DNA of 33,673 nt. Origin: Conidiobolus incongruus B7586 (taxonomy: Eukaryota > Entomophthoromycota > Entomophthoromycetes > Entomophthorales > Conidiobolaceae). Shown one piece after another: positions 19,692 to 32,949 of this stretch. Position numbers and translations under genes: made by a program. How positions within the stretch are numbered: position 1 is the stretch's first letter; each line of letters opens with the position of its first letter. The notes under the pieces are model-generated. The model did not search any database, was not told the DNA's origin, and saw only the letters and a program-made list of their open reading frames with translations. Location: contig JNEM01014574.1 in NCBI GenBank assembly GCA_000697335.1, positions 1 to 33,673 on the forward strand, given 5' to 3'.

Positions 19692-22600
19692 TTAGAAGCA
19701 AAGGAATCTGGATTTGCGAGATCCTGCATGTTGGGCCATGGCGCGCTCCTCTTGCATGACTTCGAGCCTGCTCTCGATCATTTGGTACTGTCTCTGCGTC
19801 TTCTGATGAGCTTCGCGCTCCGCAGCGAGTTCTGCACAGTAGCGGTTGACGCTTTCTCTGAGTTCTTCAAGTTGCTCTTGATGCTTCATAAGGTTCTCGC
19901 GTCGTTCATTTTCTAAGCCTTCGTTGATGAGATGGAGGTTGTTGAGAGCTTGGTCCTTCTGATCGGAGCTGGATTGCAAGAGGGCAATCTGATTCTTATA
20001 TTGAGAAATCATAGATTCCAAATTTGTGATCTTAGTAGAAAGTTCGGTATTGGACTCTGAGAATGAAGGTGATGACACGGCGATATCTGGTGATGAACCA
20101 CTTGGGAGCGTCTTGGATCTCTTGATCTCGCTCTTGAGATGCTCGATTTCTTGATCCTTTTGGATTAAGAGAGCTTCACTATCGGCATGGAGAAGAGTTA
20201 ATTCGGCTACATCAGCTTGAGTTTCAACCAATTGGGATTCAACGTCTTGAGCAAGGATTTGGAATTGGTCAAATTCTTTCTTAAGAGCTTTATAAGAGGC
20301 GTTAACTTGGTTGAGATTGTTCTGGAGTTCTTCAACCTTGCTAAGTTGCTCTTTCAATTCAGAGTCACGATGGTTAAGCTTGTTGTGGACTTCACGGTAT
20401 TGGTTACCAAGAGAATCATTGTGACGTTCTAATTCTTGCACTAGGCTATTCAATGGCTCAATATTTGATTGGGACTGGTCGAGAGAAATTGACATTTGAT
20501 CAAGCTCAGTACGTAGATTAATACTTCTGGTCTTATAATCCTCAGCCTGGGATTGGTATTTCTTGCAATCAGCCTTGGTCTGCTCAAGAATATTTTCAAG
20601 TTCATTAATCTGATCTTGATAAGCGGAAATTAACTCTTGTTGATCAGAAACCTCAGTTTCATATTTGGCAATTTCTTCTTTGAGTTGAACAATTTCTTGT
20701 TCGAGGTTTTTAGATTCTTTACTAGCAAGGTTTTGAGTGGATTCTTGCAATTGGGTTTCCAAAGTGGAAATAGTTTGATTCAATTTGGAGATTTGCTCTT
20801 GATAGTTAGAATTGATTAGCTTTTCGTTTTGAAGCTGGGTGGTAAGATTGTCGATTTGACTTTGAAGATCATTAACTTGCTGCTGATGAAGACCGATAGT
20901 AGAATCTTGTTTAGTCAAGCGAGTTTTATACTTTCTAATAGCTGCAGATTTTTCTTCATTATTGGTGTGGAAAGTATCAATAAGCTTGTTCTTTTCCTCA
21001 AGCAAAGTTTCATATTCTTTCAATTTCTCTTTTAGTTCAACTAATTCAGGATTAGTTAGTTTTCCATTGGTAATGCCACGATCTTTAGAATCAGATATGT
21101 CATTGAGAGTGGATTCGTTAGTACGGTTAGCCTAAATAAATAATATGCTTATTAATCGTCTGTTCAATAAAATGGAGCTGTACAATAATATTCAAAATTA
21201 TATGTGCTAATAAAAGTATAAACAATAAATATGTAATATATATTACCAATTTTTCAGCTGATAATTCATCAGTCTTGATTGGCTTAGAATCAGTAGAAAT
21301 AACTTTATCTACAAATTCGATACTTGGTTTGGGCTTGAGAGGCTGTGGCCCCTCCTCTTCTTCTTCATTAGGTTTCAACTCTTCATTGGTGTTTGAATCA
21401 GCAGAGTTGGGGTGGAAGTGATTAGCCAAATCATGCTTCTCATTTTGAAGCTGTAAAACTTGAATTCGTAATTGTTCAATAAGAGCTAAATGCTCCTGCT
21501 CCCTCTTTTCAAGGTTACTTATTATAGATTGGGGAGATTGTTCGTAACCAACGATGCTATTTTTGTCAATGGATTCTATGGAAGTAGCATCGGATTCGAT
21601 ATTAAGATTGGATAAATGAGATGGTAATGGAGATGGTAAAACATTCGTGGGGCCTTTTTGAAGTTGTGAGAGCTCTTCTTTAAGTTGATTGTTAAGATCC
21701 TGTAATTCTTGATTTTGAATTTGTAATTGACTCATTTCAAATTCAATTTGTTCCATTTTAGAATCTCCAGATTGGGATTCGTGAATGGAGCTAATATCAA
21801 AATCAGGTACAGGGACGAAAGAGGGATTGGAAGAGAGTCTACTTTCCAAATTCTTCTTATCATTCTCCAACTTATCCAATTGTTGCTGTAATTTGAACAT
21901 TTCACCAAGATTTTGGTCATTTTGAAGAAGTAACTGAGATTTAGCAGTAGTTTCGGAATGTAGTCTTTCTTCAAGGTCGGATTTTTCTTCTTTGAGTTGT
22001 CTCAATTGATCTTCGAGATTTTGGATAAGCTGCTCGTACTTAAGTGCTTCCGCGTTCGAGGTGAGTTGAATATCGCTCATAAATGACATTTCGGTAGGAG
22101 CATTTGACATTGTATCAAATTGCATGAAGCTAACTTCATCAGCTTTTCTGTTGTAATTTTGGATAAGATGGGTATAACGCTTGCGAAGTTCAGAATATTT
22201 CCCTCTAATGTGCCTCAAGTCAGTTTCTAAAACGTCAACTCTCTCGAACAAGAATTGCATAGCTCTTGGATCCGAAGGCGCAGACGAAGCAGGAGAGCTA
22301 ATGGAATTGTTAGGAGAGATGCCAGATTTTTTGTAAGATTCTAATTCAGCTTTAAGCTCTTGGAGTTGTTGTTTAAGAGAGTTGATATCATCAATTTCGG
22401 TGTGGTTTTTGATGGCCTTATTTTTAATCTTTTTAGCGCGATTCGCATAGAGTAAAGTATTTTGAGTTTCTGATAAATCAACTGGAGCTGGTGATACACA
22501 AGCGATAAAAATTGTGAAACTATTTCCTCCGATAGAATCCTGGAGCAAACGAGTCAATTTAGAATCACGATAGGGGATATGAGGCATCTTGGGGACTTTG

Positions 22601-23712
22601 CCTAACGCCGAAATGACATTGCCCAAGGCCAAAAGACCACCGTTGATATTGATACCTTCTTTGGCACGGTTACCACTAGCACCAGTCTTTTTCATCCTTT
22701 CAGAACCTGCTAAATCGACGAAATGGAATTTGGATTGAGTAATAACTTTACTACCAGTCTCTGTTTTGTGGACTGATTTCAAACCCACAGAAAAGATAGC
22801 ATGAGAACGAGATGATACACTATTCATAGCAGTTTCGGCAATTTGGCGTTTTGCTGTACCACTTAAAAGGAGTCTCATAACATCTTCGACGGATTCTACG
22901 TCAAGTTCAGTTACACCGTTCCAAACAATGTTCCCTTTGCCATCTTCTCTAATTGTAATTTCAGGTTTATAATTAGGACCATAATGATCAGGAATTAAAA
23001 GATCTAAAAATTCCTCATTATAAATTTCTAAGTAAGAAACTGTCAAACTGACTTGACTATGCTCTTTTAAAATTTGAACTTGGGAAAATATTTCATCGAC
23101 AGCTCTTGGGATAATACCGTCAGATTCATCATTTTTTAATACTCCGGTACCCATAGTATAAGTTTTGCCAGAGGAAGTTTGACCCTAAAATAAATTAGTT
23201 AATTAATATTTTTTTAAAAAAAGAGTATTGAATAAGGAATATTTACATATGCTAAAATAGTCACATTAAAACCTAAAAGAAATAAAAAGTTAGTAAAATA
23301 AAGTAATAAAATAATTAAAATTATGTACCCTCAAGTAACTTTGGTATTAAAGATTTGACAATATTAAACATATCTTGTTGTGAAGATTCTTCACCGAGCA
23401 CATGGTCATAAAAATATCTCAGACTGAGTGGAGGGATATAAAGTGTACCAACTTCAGAATTTACTTCAATAACTGAAGTATCATTAGCTTTGGAACCAGG
23501 TTTCTTTAAATCTTCATTAAAAAAAGGTCGTACTCTAACCACTAAATTATTTAAATAAAAATAATTAATATTGAAATTTCCAAGTATAGTGAATAAATTG
23601 AATTACCAACTCTTACTGATAGGTTATCATTTGTTGTAGGTGTTGATGCTTCGGTAGTAGGTTGTGAAACTTCCATACCGTTGGAAGTATTATTATTTTT
23701 ATGTATTGACAT
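19692..23712 (-). CDS. Kinesin motor protein, kinesin-4-like, five exons
   Basis: Plus-end-type N-terminal microtubule motor. Exons read on the minus strand are 23712-23607, 23541-23329, 23272-23247, 23184-21247 and 21131-19692; all introns are GT-AG (65, 56, 62 and 115 nt). The join is in frame throughout and gives 1240 aa. The motor domain is about residues 32-375. It has VRVVVRVRP, P-loop GQTSSGKT (116-123), switch I NSVSSRSH (236-243), switch II DLAGSE (272-277), HIPYRDSKLT (317-326) and the neck-proximal YANRAKKIKNK. ISALGKVPKMPHIPYRDSKL and IKNKAIKN are typical of kinesin-4 (KIF4/KIF21) rather than kinesin-1. A short Ser/Asn/Thr-rich head precedes the motor. The rest (about 375-1225) is mainly Gln/Glu/Leu-rich coiled coil with a few Ser/Pro-rich linkers, and the tail ends RKSRFLCF. 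No cargo-binding domain is recognised. Likely a dimeric transport or spindle motor. Ultimate start codon and subfamily are moderately certain. Confidence 0.9.
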
Positions 23713-25599
23713 TATAGTCTTAAACTAGTGATAAGTACTATAATGACGAGTATGGAAAGCAAATGATTAATTAAAGATGATAAATGATAAGAAAAATGAA
23801 TAATATTAAATTAAGTGATGTTAATTTTAATTCATGTAATTTTGGAAACAAAGTTGTTAATTATTGAGTTGGGTTAGTGTAATTGGATTTTGGGTTAAAA
23901 TTTAGTTCAATTTGATCAAAGGAAAATTTATTATTTATGCCTTATTTTAATTGGAAAACAATTGGGGTTCTTTAATAAATAGAATTTATTATATATCTCT
24001 TCATTATTCATTAAGTTATTTAGCTCCTTTTTAATATATTGTTATTGGAATTATACTGGTTAGAACCTATAATATAGTAATTATTTATTTTATTCAAAGT
24101 AACTTATATTCAAATATTAAAATTAAACTCATTTCCAATAATGATAGATAATTCACTAGATTTTGGTTTATATTTGATGAAACAAAGTATTGTGATTATT
24201 ATGCAAAGTACCCAAGATTATTAAACCAAATAATCTAATATGTAACAGTATTATCATAAAAATAAAATGCATAAATAAATGTTAAATTTTTGACACTATA
24301 TGAAAATGGTTGAGATATAGAACATGATGTATACATTATATTAATCAATTGATTCGATCATTCTCATTTTATATTAATTGTCAAATTATTAATTTTAGGT
24401 TCTATTGTTTACAGGAGTAGTTAAAAATCAAAATAAATAACTTGAAAGCGATATAAAAGATGATGTCATAAAGGAAAATTGAAGGAGTAAATACAGTGAG
24501 GGAACGCCATCTTGAATAGAACAAGGATTATATTTAAAAATTTTAAGAATTAATTTTATATTAGTTATATTTTACAAATCAATTTGTCCGAGTATTTTAT
24601 AAATAAAATGTTTATAATGAAGTTTTATTACAATTTATTATATCTTTATACTATTCTATTATTTTATTATTTTATTTTGATTAATTACTTATATTTGAAT
24701 ATTTTGCAGAAATACTACTATAGACAAATAATGAGTATATTAAATTCTATTTACTTGAAAAAATATACATTAAAAATACAAAAAATATATATTAATCTAA
24801 TACCTCTATCAACAGAAAAATATTATCTAATTATATTCCATTCTCTTATCAGGTAAAATATGTACAAGATTGCTCTTATTAAATATTTTGAATTTATTCA
24901 TATTACAAGTATTTTCAATAGAAATCGGACAGTTATTAAAATGGTCAACTTTGTGCTATAAAATCCATCAAGTTTGAAATTTTTATCCATAAAATTTTAA
25001 TCAATTTCTTACCTTTAACCAATTTTGGTTGAATAATAAAGTTGAGTGGATTTCAATCAAAGCTAGTGATAATTTTAACTTTGAGTTTATATTCTATCAA
25101 TCACATGTAAATCTCAAAAATTTTAGTATTGGAATACATTATATATGTTATTTAATTGATCTGAGTGCCATATATATTGATATCAAAATCAAGTTCCGAT
25201 TCTTAAAAACAGCTTACACTTATTAAATAATTTATTATATTTTCACAACATTTAATTTTCAATTTTTTATAATTCGAAAATAATCAACAAGGAATTCATT
25301 TACAAATTATTAAAAAAAATAGTCATTAATTCATATTAATAATTAAATTTGAACAATTCATAATAATTGAAAAATATGTTGATTAGCAATATATAAGATG
25401 AACTGGGAGTAGATAATATACTTAAATATATACTATATTTGTCTATTGAAATTAATAATCAATTGCTATAATAAATTATTAATTATTAATTATTAATTAT
25501 ATTAATTAATCTATATCAATGTTAACTCCTTTAATTCTAAATTAATATCAATATTAATACAGAAATTATATAAAAATATTAATATATGATTTATAAAAT
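23713..25599. other. Gene-free region upstream of the kinesin gene
   Basis: Holds the kinesin promoter near 23713-23900, without a clear TATA box or other motif. Open frames at 24584-24856 and 25029-25226 are Tyr/Ile/Leu/Asn-rich AT translations with no domain. A slightly GC-richer patch at about 24405-24530 has no identifiable content. A simple ATTAATT-type repeat lies near 25475-25510. Confidence 0.5.
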
Positions 25600-26330
25600 T
25601 TATTACAGAATATAAAATTAATATTCTTTTTTATTATTAATAACACTTAACTATATTTTTAACAAGCTTCTAATATCAAAAAACAATTATTTTTTTAAAT
25701 ACTGAAATTTGATATTATATAAACCAAAATCTTTTTTCAAGAATTTTTTTCTTATAAGTATATTTTTTAATTATCTATAACAATTTTGATCACATATGTT
25801 GTAATATAGTGAATATGTTAGGTATGGTAGCTTTTTCTAATTTTTTTCATATAAAAATCTTTTAAAAGTTTAATTTTGTATATTTTATAGTTATTATACT
25901 ATATAATAGATATTCCTAATTTATTATAAAAAATCAATTCGAAATTATTATATTTGAAAAAATAATATATATTTTATTATAAATTAGTTTAGCTTTAAGG
26001 ATTAAAAAACTATATACTATTATAATTTACTATAATAATTAATATTTTTCTTTAAAGATTTATATATTTATTAGATTTTATAAAGGTGTTTATTTTTGAT
26101 TAACCCAAAATTCTGTTTTAATTTTAAGTAAAAAGTTATATATAAGAATTTAAAATTGATTAATTATAATAATTGGTTATAGAAACCTATATTTTTTGTA
26201 ATATTTTAATAGATACTGTTTAGCTATAGTTATTTTTTTTATTTTAGATGTGTATAAGAGACAGGTTTTAATAGTATTAAAATAAAAAACTCTTGATAAT
26301 TATTATTTAATTTAAAAATTATAAAATTAA
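25600..26330 (-). mobile_element. Mariner-like relic (copy C), truncated at an adapter
   Basis: Collinear with mariner copies A and B, again with the transposase on the minus strand. It is clearly more diverged than A and B. The match runs from about 25600 to 26245, then stops. It resumes at 26265 with the equivalent of copy A position 14061. About 327 bp present in both A and B is missing between the two, and its place is taken by the 19-bp adapter at 26246-26264. Confidence 0.7.
26246..26264 (+). other. Nextera/Tn5 mosaic-end adapter (sequencing artefact)
   Basis: AGATGTGTATAAGAGACAG is an exact 19-of-19 match to the Tn5 mosaic end used in Nextera libraries. A chance match in 33 kb of AT-rich DNA is not credible. 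It sits exactly at a gap in the mariner copy, so the contig was most likely joined here through an untrimmed or chimeric read. Confidence 0.95.
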
Positions 26331-26421
26331 ATCTTATATTTCAAATTTAAAATATATTAATAAAGAATTAAATTTAACTTATAAATATTTTTTAAAAATA
26401 TTAATTCTTAAATATATTATA

Positions 26422-26810
26422 CACTAACCTGCAAAAGTAAGTTATAAAATCAAAAACACCTATATTTTTACTAATAACTTGATTAATATTTAATAAAATA
26501 AACTTAAATTAAATAATTAAAATTTATTATATTTATTAGTTATATATATCATTAAATGATGATATTTAGCTATTAATTGGCTAAAATATAAACCTTTAAA
26601 TTTTACCTAAAGTAAGTTATAAAATCAAAAACACCTATATTTTTACTAATAACTTGATTAATATTTAATAAAATAAACTTAAATTAAATAATTAAAATTT
26701 ATTATATTTATTAGTTATATATATCATTAAATGATGATATTTAGCTATTAATTGGCTAAAATATAAACCTTTAAATTTTACCTAAGGTGAGTTATAAATT
26801 TGTAGGTTTT
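26422..26810 (+). repeat. Terminal IR/DR of Tc1 copy 2, with an internal duplication
   Basis: The 3'-end inverted repeat of the minus-strand transposon. It carries an outer direct repeat (core from 26437), a hybrid middle one (from 26612) and an inner one (26787), i.e. three DRs where copy 1 has two per arm. Confidence 0.8.
26437..26786 (+). repeat. 175-bp tandem duplication between direct repeats
   Basis: Two head-to-tail copies, 26437-26611 and 26612-26786, differ by about one base at the very end. The junction falls in the DR core GTAAGTTATAAA. The middle DR joins the left half of the inner DR (ACCTAAA) to the right half of the outer DR (AATCAAAAACACC). Confidence 0.92.
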
Positions 26811-27634
26811 TAGTAATAAAAAAAAATTAAAACTTAGTGTATCTACCTTTAGCTTTTCTAACTTCTTTAAGTTTGTAGGGTATAGAATCAACTAACTTCT
26901 TATATTAAAAAAAGTTAATCTTGTTCTATACTTCTTAAACATATTTCTAAAATTGATTTAAATTTTTTGTTGGGGGGAAAACTTTAATAGCTTTTTTTAA
27001 CTAATCCCAAAGGTGTTTAATTAGATTAAAGTTAAAAGATTGAAAAAGCTATTTTATAATTATTATCTTGTTATTTTTAAGTTATTTGGTAATAGAAGTT
27101 ATAGTATAACAAGAAGCATTATCTTACTAGAAAATAACATTAGATTTGTTTAACCTATATTATTCAATGGTTTTTTTCAATTTATTGTTTAGAATACTTT
27201 AGTACATCTCAACATTAATTCCCCTATTAACTTTATAAAGATACCTTATACCTAAAGATAACATATATCTTTAAATAATAATTAACCCACTATTATACTT
27301 TTGGGTAGAATTAACATAATAGTTATTAAGTAGTTTTGTATCTTTTCTAAAGTATTTAGCTTTTTTATCAAATCTACTAAAGTATATTTTTGTTTTATTA
27401 GACTAAATAACCTTACTCTAATTAGTTTTAGTTTAACATTAGTGGTGATATTTAAACTTTTACCTAACTTTACAATAAGATTTTTTTAGTTGGGGGTGTT
27501 TTTTTTTAAAGTGTGAGTGGTATCTATGTTAATATAAAACACATATAATAGTATCAGTGTTAACTAATATTCTTATATAGTTTTATAGTTCCTGTTGTAT
27601 TTCTACAGTAGTATTATATTTACCTATATTAACT

Positions 27635-27639
27635 AACCT
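27635..27639 (+). repeat. Target-site duplication (left) of the LTR element
   Basis: AACCT directly before the 5' LTR, repeated directly after the 3' LTR. Together with the flanks it gives the site TTAACTAACCTATAGATA, which aligns with the uninterrupted Tc1 copy 1. Confidence 0.9.
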
Positions 27640-28039
27640 TGTTAAAAGACTAATTCTTTAAATTCTTATATATACTTTTATATAATCTAATTAACTATAA
27701 ATTATATAATTAATTTATACTTATATAGTTAAATTAATTATATAAATAACATTGAATTATTTAATAAATTGAGTTTTTCTTTTGTTTTCTTAATTCTTAC
27801 TATTTTTTACTTTTATACTATTTCTAAAATTAAAACTATATTCTATTAATATTATAAAATATTAACACTACCTAATATAAATTTTAATATATCAATAACT
27901 CATCCTAGTTTAAAGCTTAATTAAACTTTATTTACACTTACACACTACAGCTACATTATATTACTATATTCTACACCACACTACTTTTATATTAAGTTTT
28001 CCTCTATACTATATTAGTTTAACTACCACTATATTTATA
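27640..28039 (+). repeat. 5' LTR
   Basis: A 400-bp terminal repeat aligning base for base with 32957-33356 without gaps, about 91 percent identical by hand count. It starts with TG directly after the target duplication. Confidence 0.9.
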
Positions 28040-28057
28040 TAGTAGCAATAATAAAAC
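28040..28057 (+). promoter_or_regulatory. Possible primer-binding site of the LTR element
   Basis: The sequence starting TAGTAGCAATA directly abuts the 5' LTR. It resembles the complement of an initiator tRNA-Met 3' end (TGGTAGC...), a primer used by many fungal and yeast LTR elements. The match is imperfect. Confidence 0.35.
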
Positions 28058-31000
28058 TGTTAAAAACCTATTAGATATTAATAACTATCTGTATCAAACT
28101 TAATTATTACTATTTTAAATTTTATCTATAATTTATTTTATTCAAATTTAACACTATATACTATAATACTACTAAAAAAAGAGATACCCTTATATTATTT
28201 TAATGATGATAACAGTTTAATTACTAAATAAATCTAAGAGTTTAGTTTCTAAAAACTTACTACCCTTTAAGAAACTTATATTAAACAACTTTTAATTGAA
28301 AAAAATATGTCTCAAAGAGCTTAAATCTAACAAACTAACTACTTCACTATAATTAATATATTAAACTATCTCTTTAGTATCTTTAAAAACAAATTAACTA
28401 TTTATGATAACTTAAAAAACTTTTACAAACTTGAAAACTACTTTAAAAACATGAAGAATTACCTTGATTTGATTTTTAATAAAAATCTAAAAAATATCCT
28501 TAAATTAGCCACTTTTTTTTAGAAAAATCTATTTATACTTGGTAGTTAACTCATTACAAGTTTAATCCTAAAGAATCTTCAAGAGGATAGCTTACTACAA
28601 AAATATAAACTTTTAAACAATTAGAAAAAGCTTTTAAAGAGAGGTATTACCTAAAAGATTAAGTTTAATTAACAAGAGAAAAGCTTTCCTAGCTTAAATA
28701 AAAAACTTTTATAAGATAATTAATTAAGAAATTTAATGAAATATGCTTAAACATATTAAATATCACTAAAGAAGTATAAATCCACAAACTATTATAATGC
28801 TTTAACTTTCAAGTGAAGCTTTAGTTAATTAGTAGGGAATATTTTGATAATATGTTTTTTTTTGACATTTATAATATAACAATTATAATTAATAATATCT
28901 TTTACTTTATAACTAAATCTTCCCACCTTAAAAATTAATCTTTTAAACCTTACTTTAACCTACTTAAGTTTCAAATGATAGATGTTTTTGCTTTAAAGCT
29001 TTATGAGAAAACCTTTAATGAAAAAGCTAAAGCTTACTTAAGAATAAACAAAGGTTGTTATTACTGCTAAAAGACTTAAGTTAACTATAAAGCTAACAAA
29101 TACCCTTTAAAAAAGCAACATCTATTTAATTCTCAACAATCTTAACTTACCAACCATAAATCAAACTTGAATAATATTAATATAACCTTAAAATCACCCC
29201 TTTTACAATTAGTTAGCAAATTCTAATCTAATCCACAAAAGTTTTAACAAACCAATGATTCTATAAATTAAACTATGTATACTAAAGAAATCTAACTGAT
29301 TAAACCACTAAAAACTAGAAATATTCTAGTAACTAATTTACCTTGTGATTCTTTACCTTTAATTATGACCTTATTGTTTGTATTAACTAGTTTTTTTATA
29401 GATACACTTGTTAGTGTTCTAATTAACTCTGGTTGTTTTAGTTGTATTATCTCCTCTTTTATTATTATAAAGCTATCTTTACCTACCTAAAAAAGTAACT
29501 TGATAATTAAATATACTAACAACTTAATAGAACAAGTATCTGGTACTATATTTAGATACCTATCACTACTTCTTAACTACTCTTAATATATTAAATTCCT
29601 AGTTGGTAACATTAGTTATAATTTTATACTAGGTTAAAATTAGTTTAAATATCACAGTTTTATATCTATAGATATTACCCTAGAAAGCTATAAATCTATT
29701 TCTTTCACATTTTAAAAAAAATTAGTAGAATTAATTTTAAAAAATCTACATTACCCTATTATAAAACTATTAAATACTTTACCTAACACTAACTCTACAA
29801 TTGTAGCAAATAATTCTATCATTATAAGTAAAAATCAATGTAAAAAGCTAATCAAAAACTTAAATAATCAATAGGGATATGTATTTATTTATTATTTATC
29901 TATTAACACTTCATTTGTTGATTTTAATGAAGTTATATTTAATAACCATTTCTTATACAATATAGTAAGTTAATTTGCTAATGTTTTTGAACTTGTGAAT
30001 AAATTACCACCTAAACATAATATTAAACACAAAATTAAACTAATCCCTAATATACAACTATACTTAAAGTTTACTTACCATTTATCTCTTGAACAATATT
30101 AAACTTTAAAAGAAGAAATCCAAAAACTACTTGAAAATAAATATATTAAACCTTTTTCTTCACTATAAAAATTTTTAATTCTCTTTATATAAAAAGCTGA
30201 TGGTGGTTAGAAATTATAAATTAATAACTATGTTTTAAACTCTAAAACTATCAAGGATAAAACTTTATTACTAAACCTACATGATATTAAGGATAAACTA
30301 CTTAAATCAACTATATTTATCAAACTAGATGTTAAGAATAGATATTACAACATTAAAGTTGAAGAAAATTTTATCCCTTTAACTACTTTCAATACTCTTT
30401 TAAGCTACTATAAAATTACTGTTATAAACTTTAGATTGTGTAATGCCTTTGCAACTTTTATTTAATTTATCAATTCCCTTTTCAACCTTGTTTTTAATAA
30501 CTTTATTATCACCTACTTTAATAATATCCTAATCTATTTAAAAACTAAAGAAGAATATATTTAACATGTTAATTAAGTTTTACAAATTATTCAAGAATAT
30601 AAATTACCTTTAAAATTATTAAAATGTATCTTTAGTGCCTTTTCTATCTTTTTCTATAGTTATATTATTTCCTCTTAAGGAATTAATATTAATTTAACTA
30701 AACTTAATGGTGTTAAAGCTTTTACTATACTTATAAACAAAAATTAACTTATGTTTGTACTTAGATTATTGAATTACTTTAAAGATTTCATTGATTCTTT
30801 TACTGAACTTATTACTTTTCTTACTAATCTCTTAAAGAAAAACTCTCCTTTTGAATAAACCCTACTATATACTTTTTGTATAAATGCTTTAATTTTCTAT
30901 ATTACCAATGTTTTTACTTTATCTATCTTTAATCTAAAACTACCTACTATTATTTTTATTAACTCTAGTTTTTTTATAATTAGTAGATAGTTAGCCTAGT

Positions 31001-32949
31001 TTAAATTTAATTTATATTTTACCCTATAACAATAAGATAAAATAATAAATAAAAGAGAACAAGTTAAGTTTAACTTTACAAATGTTACTTTAAAACCAAT
31101 AACATTCTGGTTAAAAAAAATAAAACCAGCTGAATTGAAATACCTAGTTTATAAATAAAAACTTTTTGCTTTAGTAGAAATAATCAAAAATCACTTACAT
31201 TTCCTATTTTACAATTTTTTCTTAACACTTACAAATCATAAATCACTTATCTACTTAAATACTTAGAAGTATTTATTAAGAAGATAAGTTAAATAGATTA
31301 AAATTATCCAAGCTTACCTTTTCTTTATTTAATATCTTTTAGGTTAATAAAACTATGTTATAGATACTTTATCAAGAAATCTTATATACTTACTTTTTTA
31401 TTCTAATTGTAAAAACCCAGCAAATATTAACTTAATGATTATTAATAAAGGAAATAAAAAATTTATTAAACTATTTTAAAAAACACTGTTAAATAATGAT
31501 TTCTTTATTTTAGTTAAAAAAGAACTTTTTAAACTATTAGAAAACTAACTAAAATATGTTAAAAGATTTAAAATTATCAATAACTTACTATATTATAATA
31601 ATTGTTTATATATTCCTAATATTCCCAAGATCCAACAAACAATATTTAATGAATGCTATAACTTACTTGTTAGAGGATATTAAAACTAGTTAAAAACTGC
31701 TGAGAGAATTAAAATAAGGTATTACTAACTTTCCCTAGTTAAATTAATTCAGAAATACACTAATACTTGTGATATATGTTAAAGAATTAAATATAATACT
31801 CAACTAAAATATAGTAAACTTATTCTTTTATAAGTCCCTAATAAAACTTAACAATAAATCTAACTTGATTTCATAGAAATTTTTAAATCAACAAATAATT
31901 ATAATAACTTACTAATTATAATTGATTTATTTTCTAAATATATTTATTTTATTCTTTGTTTCAAAACTTCTATAGCTAAAAATGTTACACAATTATTATT
32001 CTTTAATATCTTTACCTACTATAGAATTCCACAAACTATTGTATCTAATAAAGATATACAATTCAACTTTTAATTTTAGAAGTTACTATCCTTTTCTTTT
32101 AATATTAACCTAGCTATGTCTACTATTAATTATTACTAAACTAATAAACTTGTTGAAAGAATTATTAAAACCTTAAAGCAAATAATTAAAGCTTATATTA
32201 ACACTAATTAGTTAAATTAAAATGCCTATATCTACTAACTTTAATATTTATTCAACACCTTTATTAATAGATCAACAGGTTTTAACCTTTATTTCATCAA
32301 TTATAACAAATATCCTAACTTAATAATTACTCTAAAACTTCAAATCAACTTACCTTTAGACATTGTTGAATTTTAATCTAATATCAAATATATTAATTCC
32401 CTTGTTAAATTTAACTTAGAAGAAAATTAAAGGATTATAGAACAATAATACTTAAAGTTATCTAGAAACCCTTTTAAATATAAAACTAGTATGTTTGTAT
32501 ACTTAGAACAATTTACCCTTAAACTTACCTTATTTAAATCTGGTTTAAATCCCAAATACTTACTATTATATTATAATCCCTATAAAATTTAATCTATTGA
32601 TTCAAATTTTGAAAATATTACCTTGGAATTACCTCTAACTTTGAGGATCAACCCTACCTTTCACATATCTAAAATTAAACCATACTTTGAAGATTTTAAT
32701 ACTTTTCCTAATTGATTAAAAACCCCAAAACTAGATCCAATTATTAATTAAGATAGAGAAGAAGAATACTATGTTGATTACATAATTAAGTCTAAATCTA
32801 TTAGGAATAAGCTTTATTTTTATGTAAAATAGATAGGTTATTTTATTAAAGAAGTTACATAAGAACCTCTAAAAAATATTAAGAATACTTTAACCTATTA
32901 TACCTATTTGTAAAAAATTAGGGAGTGTGTCTCTTCTAAGAAACTTACT

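Noticed and set aside
21732-21974. 80-aa minus-strand open frame within the kinesin gene
   Set aside because: Out-of-frame shadow of the kinesin coiled-coil exon.
24584-24856. 90-aa open frame on the plus strand
   Set aside because: Composition is almost only Tyr, Ile, Leu, Asn and Lys, as expected of translated AT-rich DNA. No domain, no promoter and no G/C rise are seen.
25029-25226. 65-aa open frame on the plus strand
   Set aside because: Phe/Ile/Ser-rich AT translation with no recognisable domain or neighbouring signals.
25475-25510. ATTAATT repeats as a CRISPR-like or regulatory array
   Set aside because: This is a simple low-complexity repeat in AT-rich DNA with no spacers of constant length. 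No CRISPR is expected or seen.
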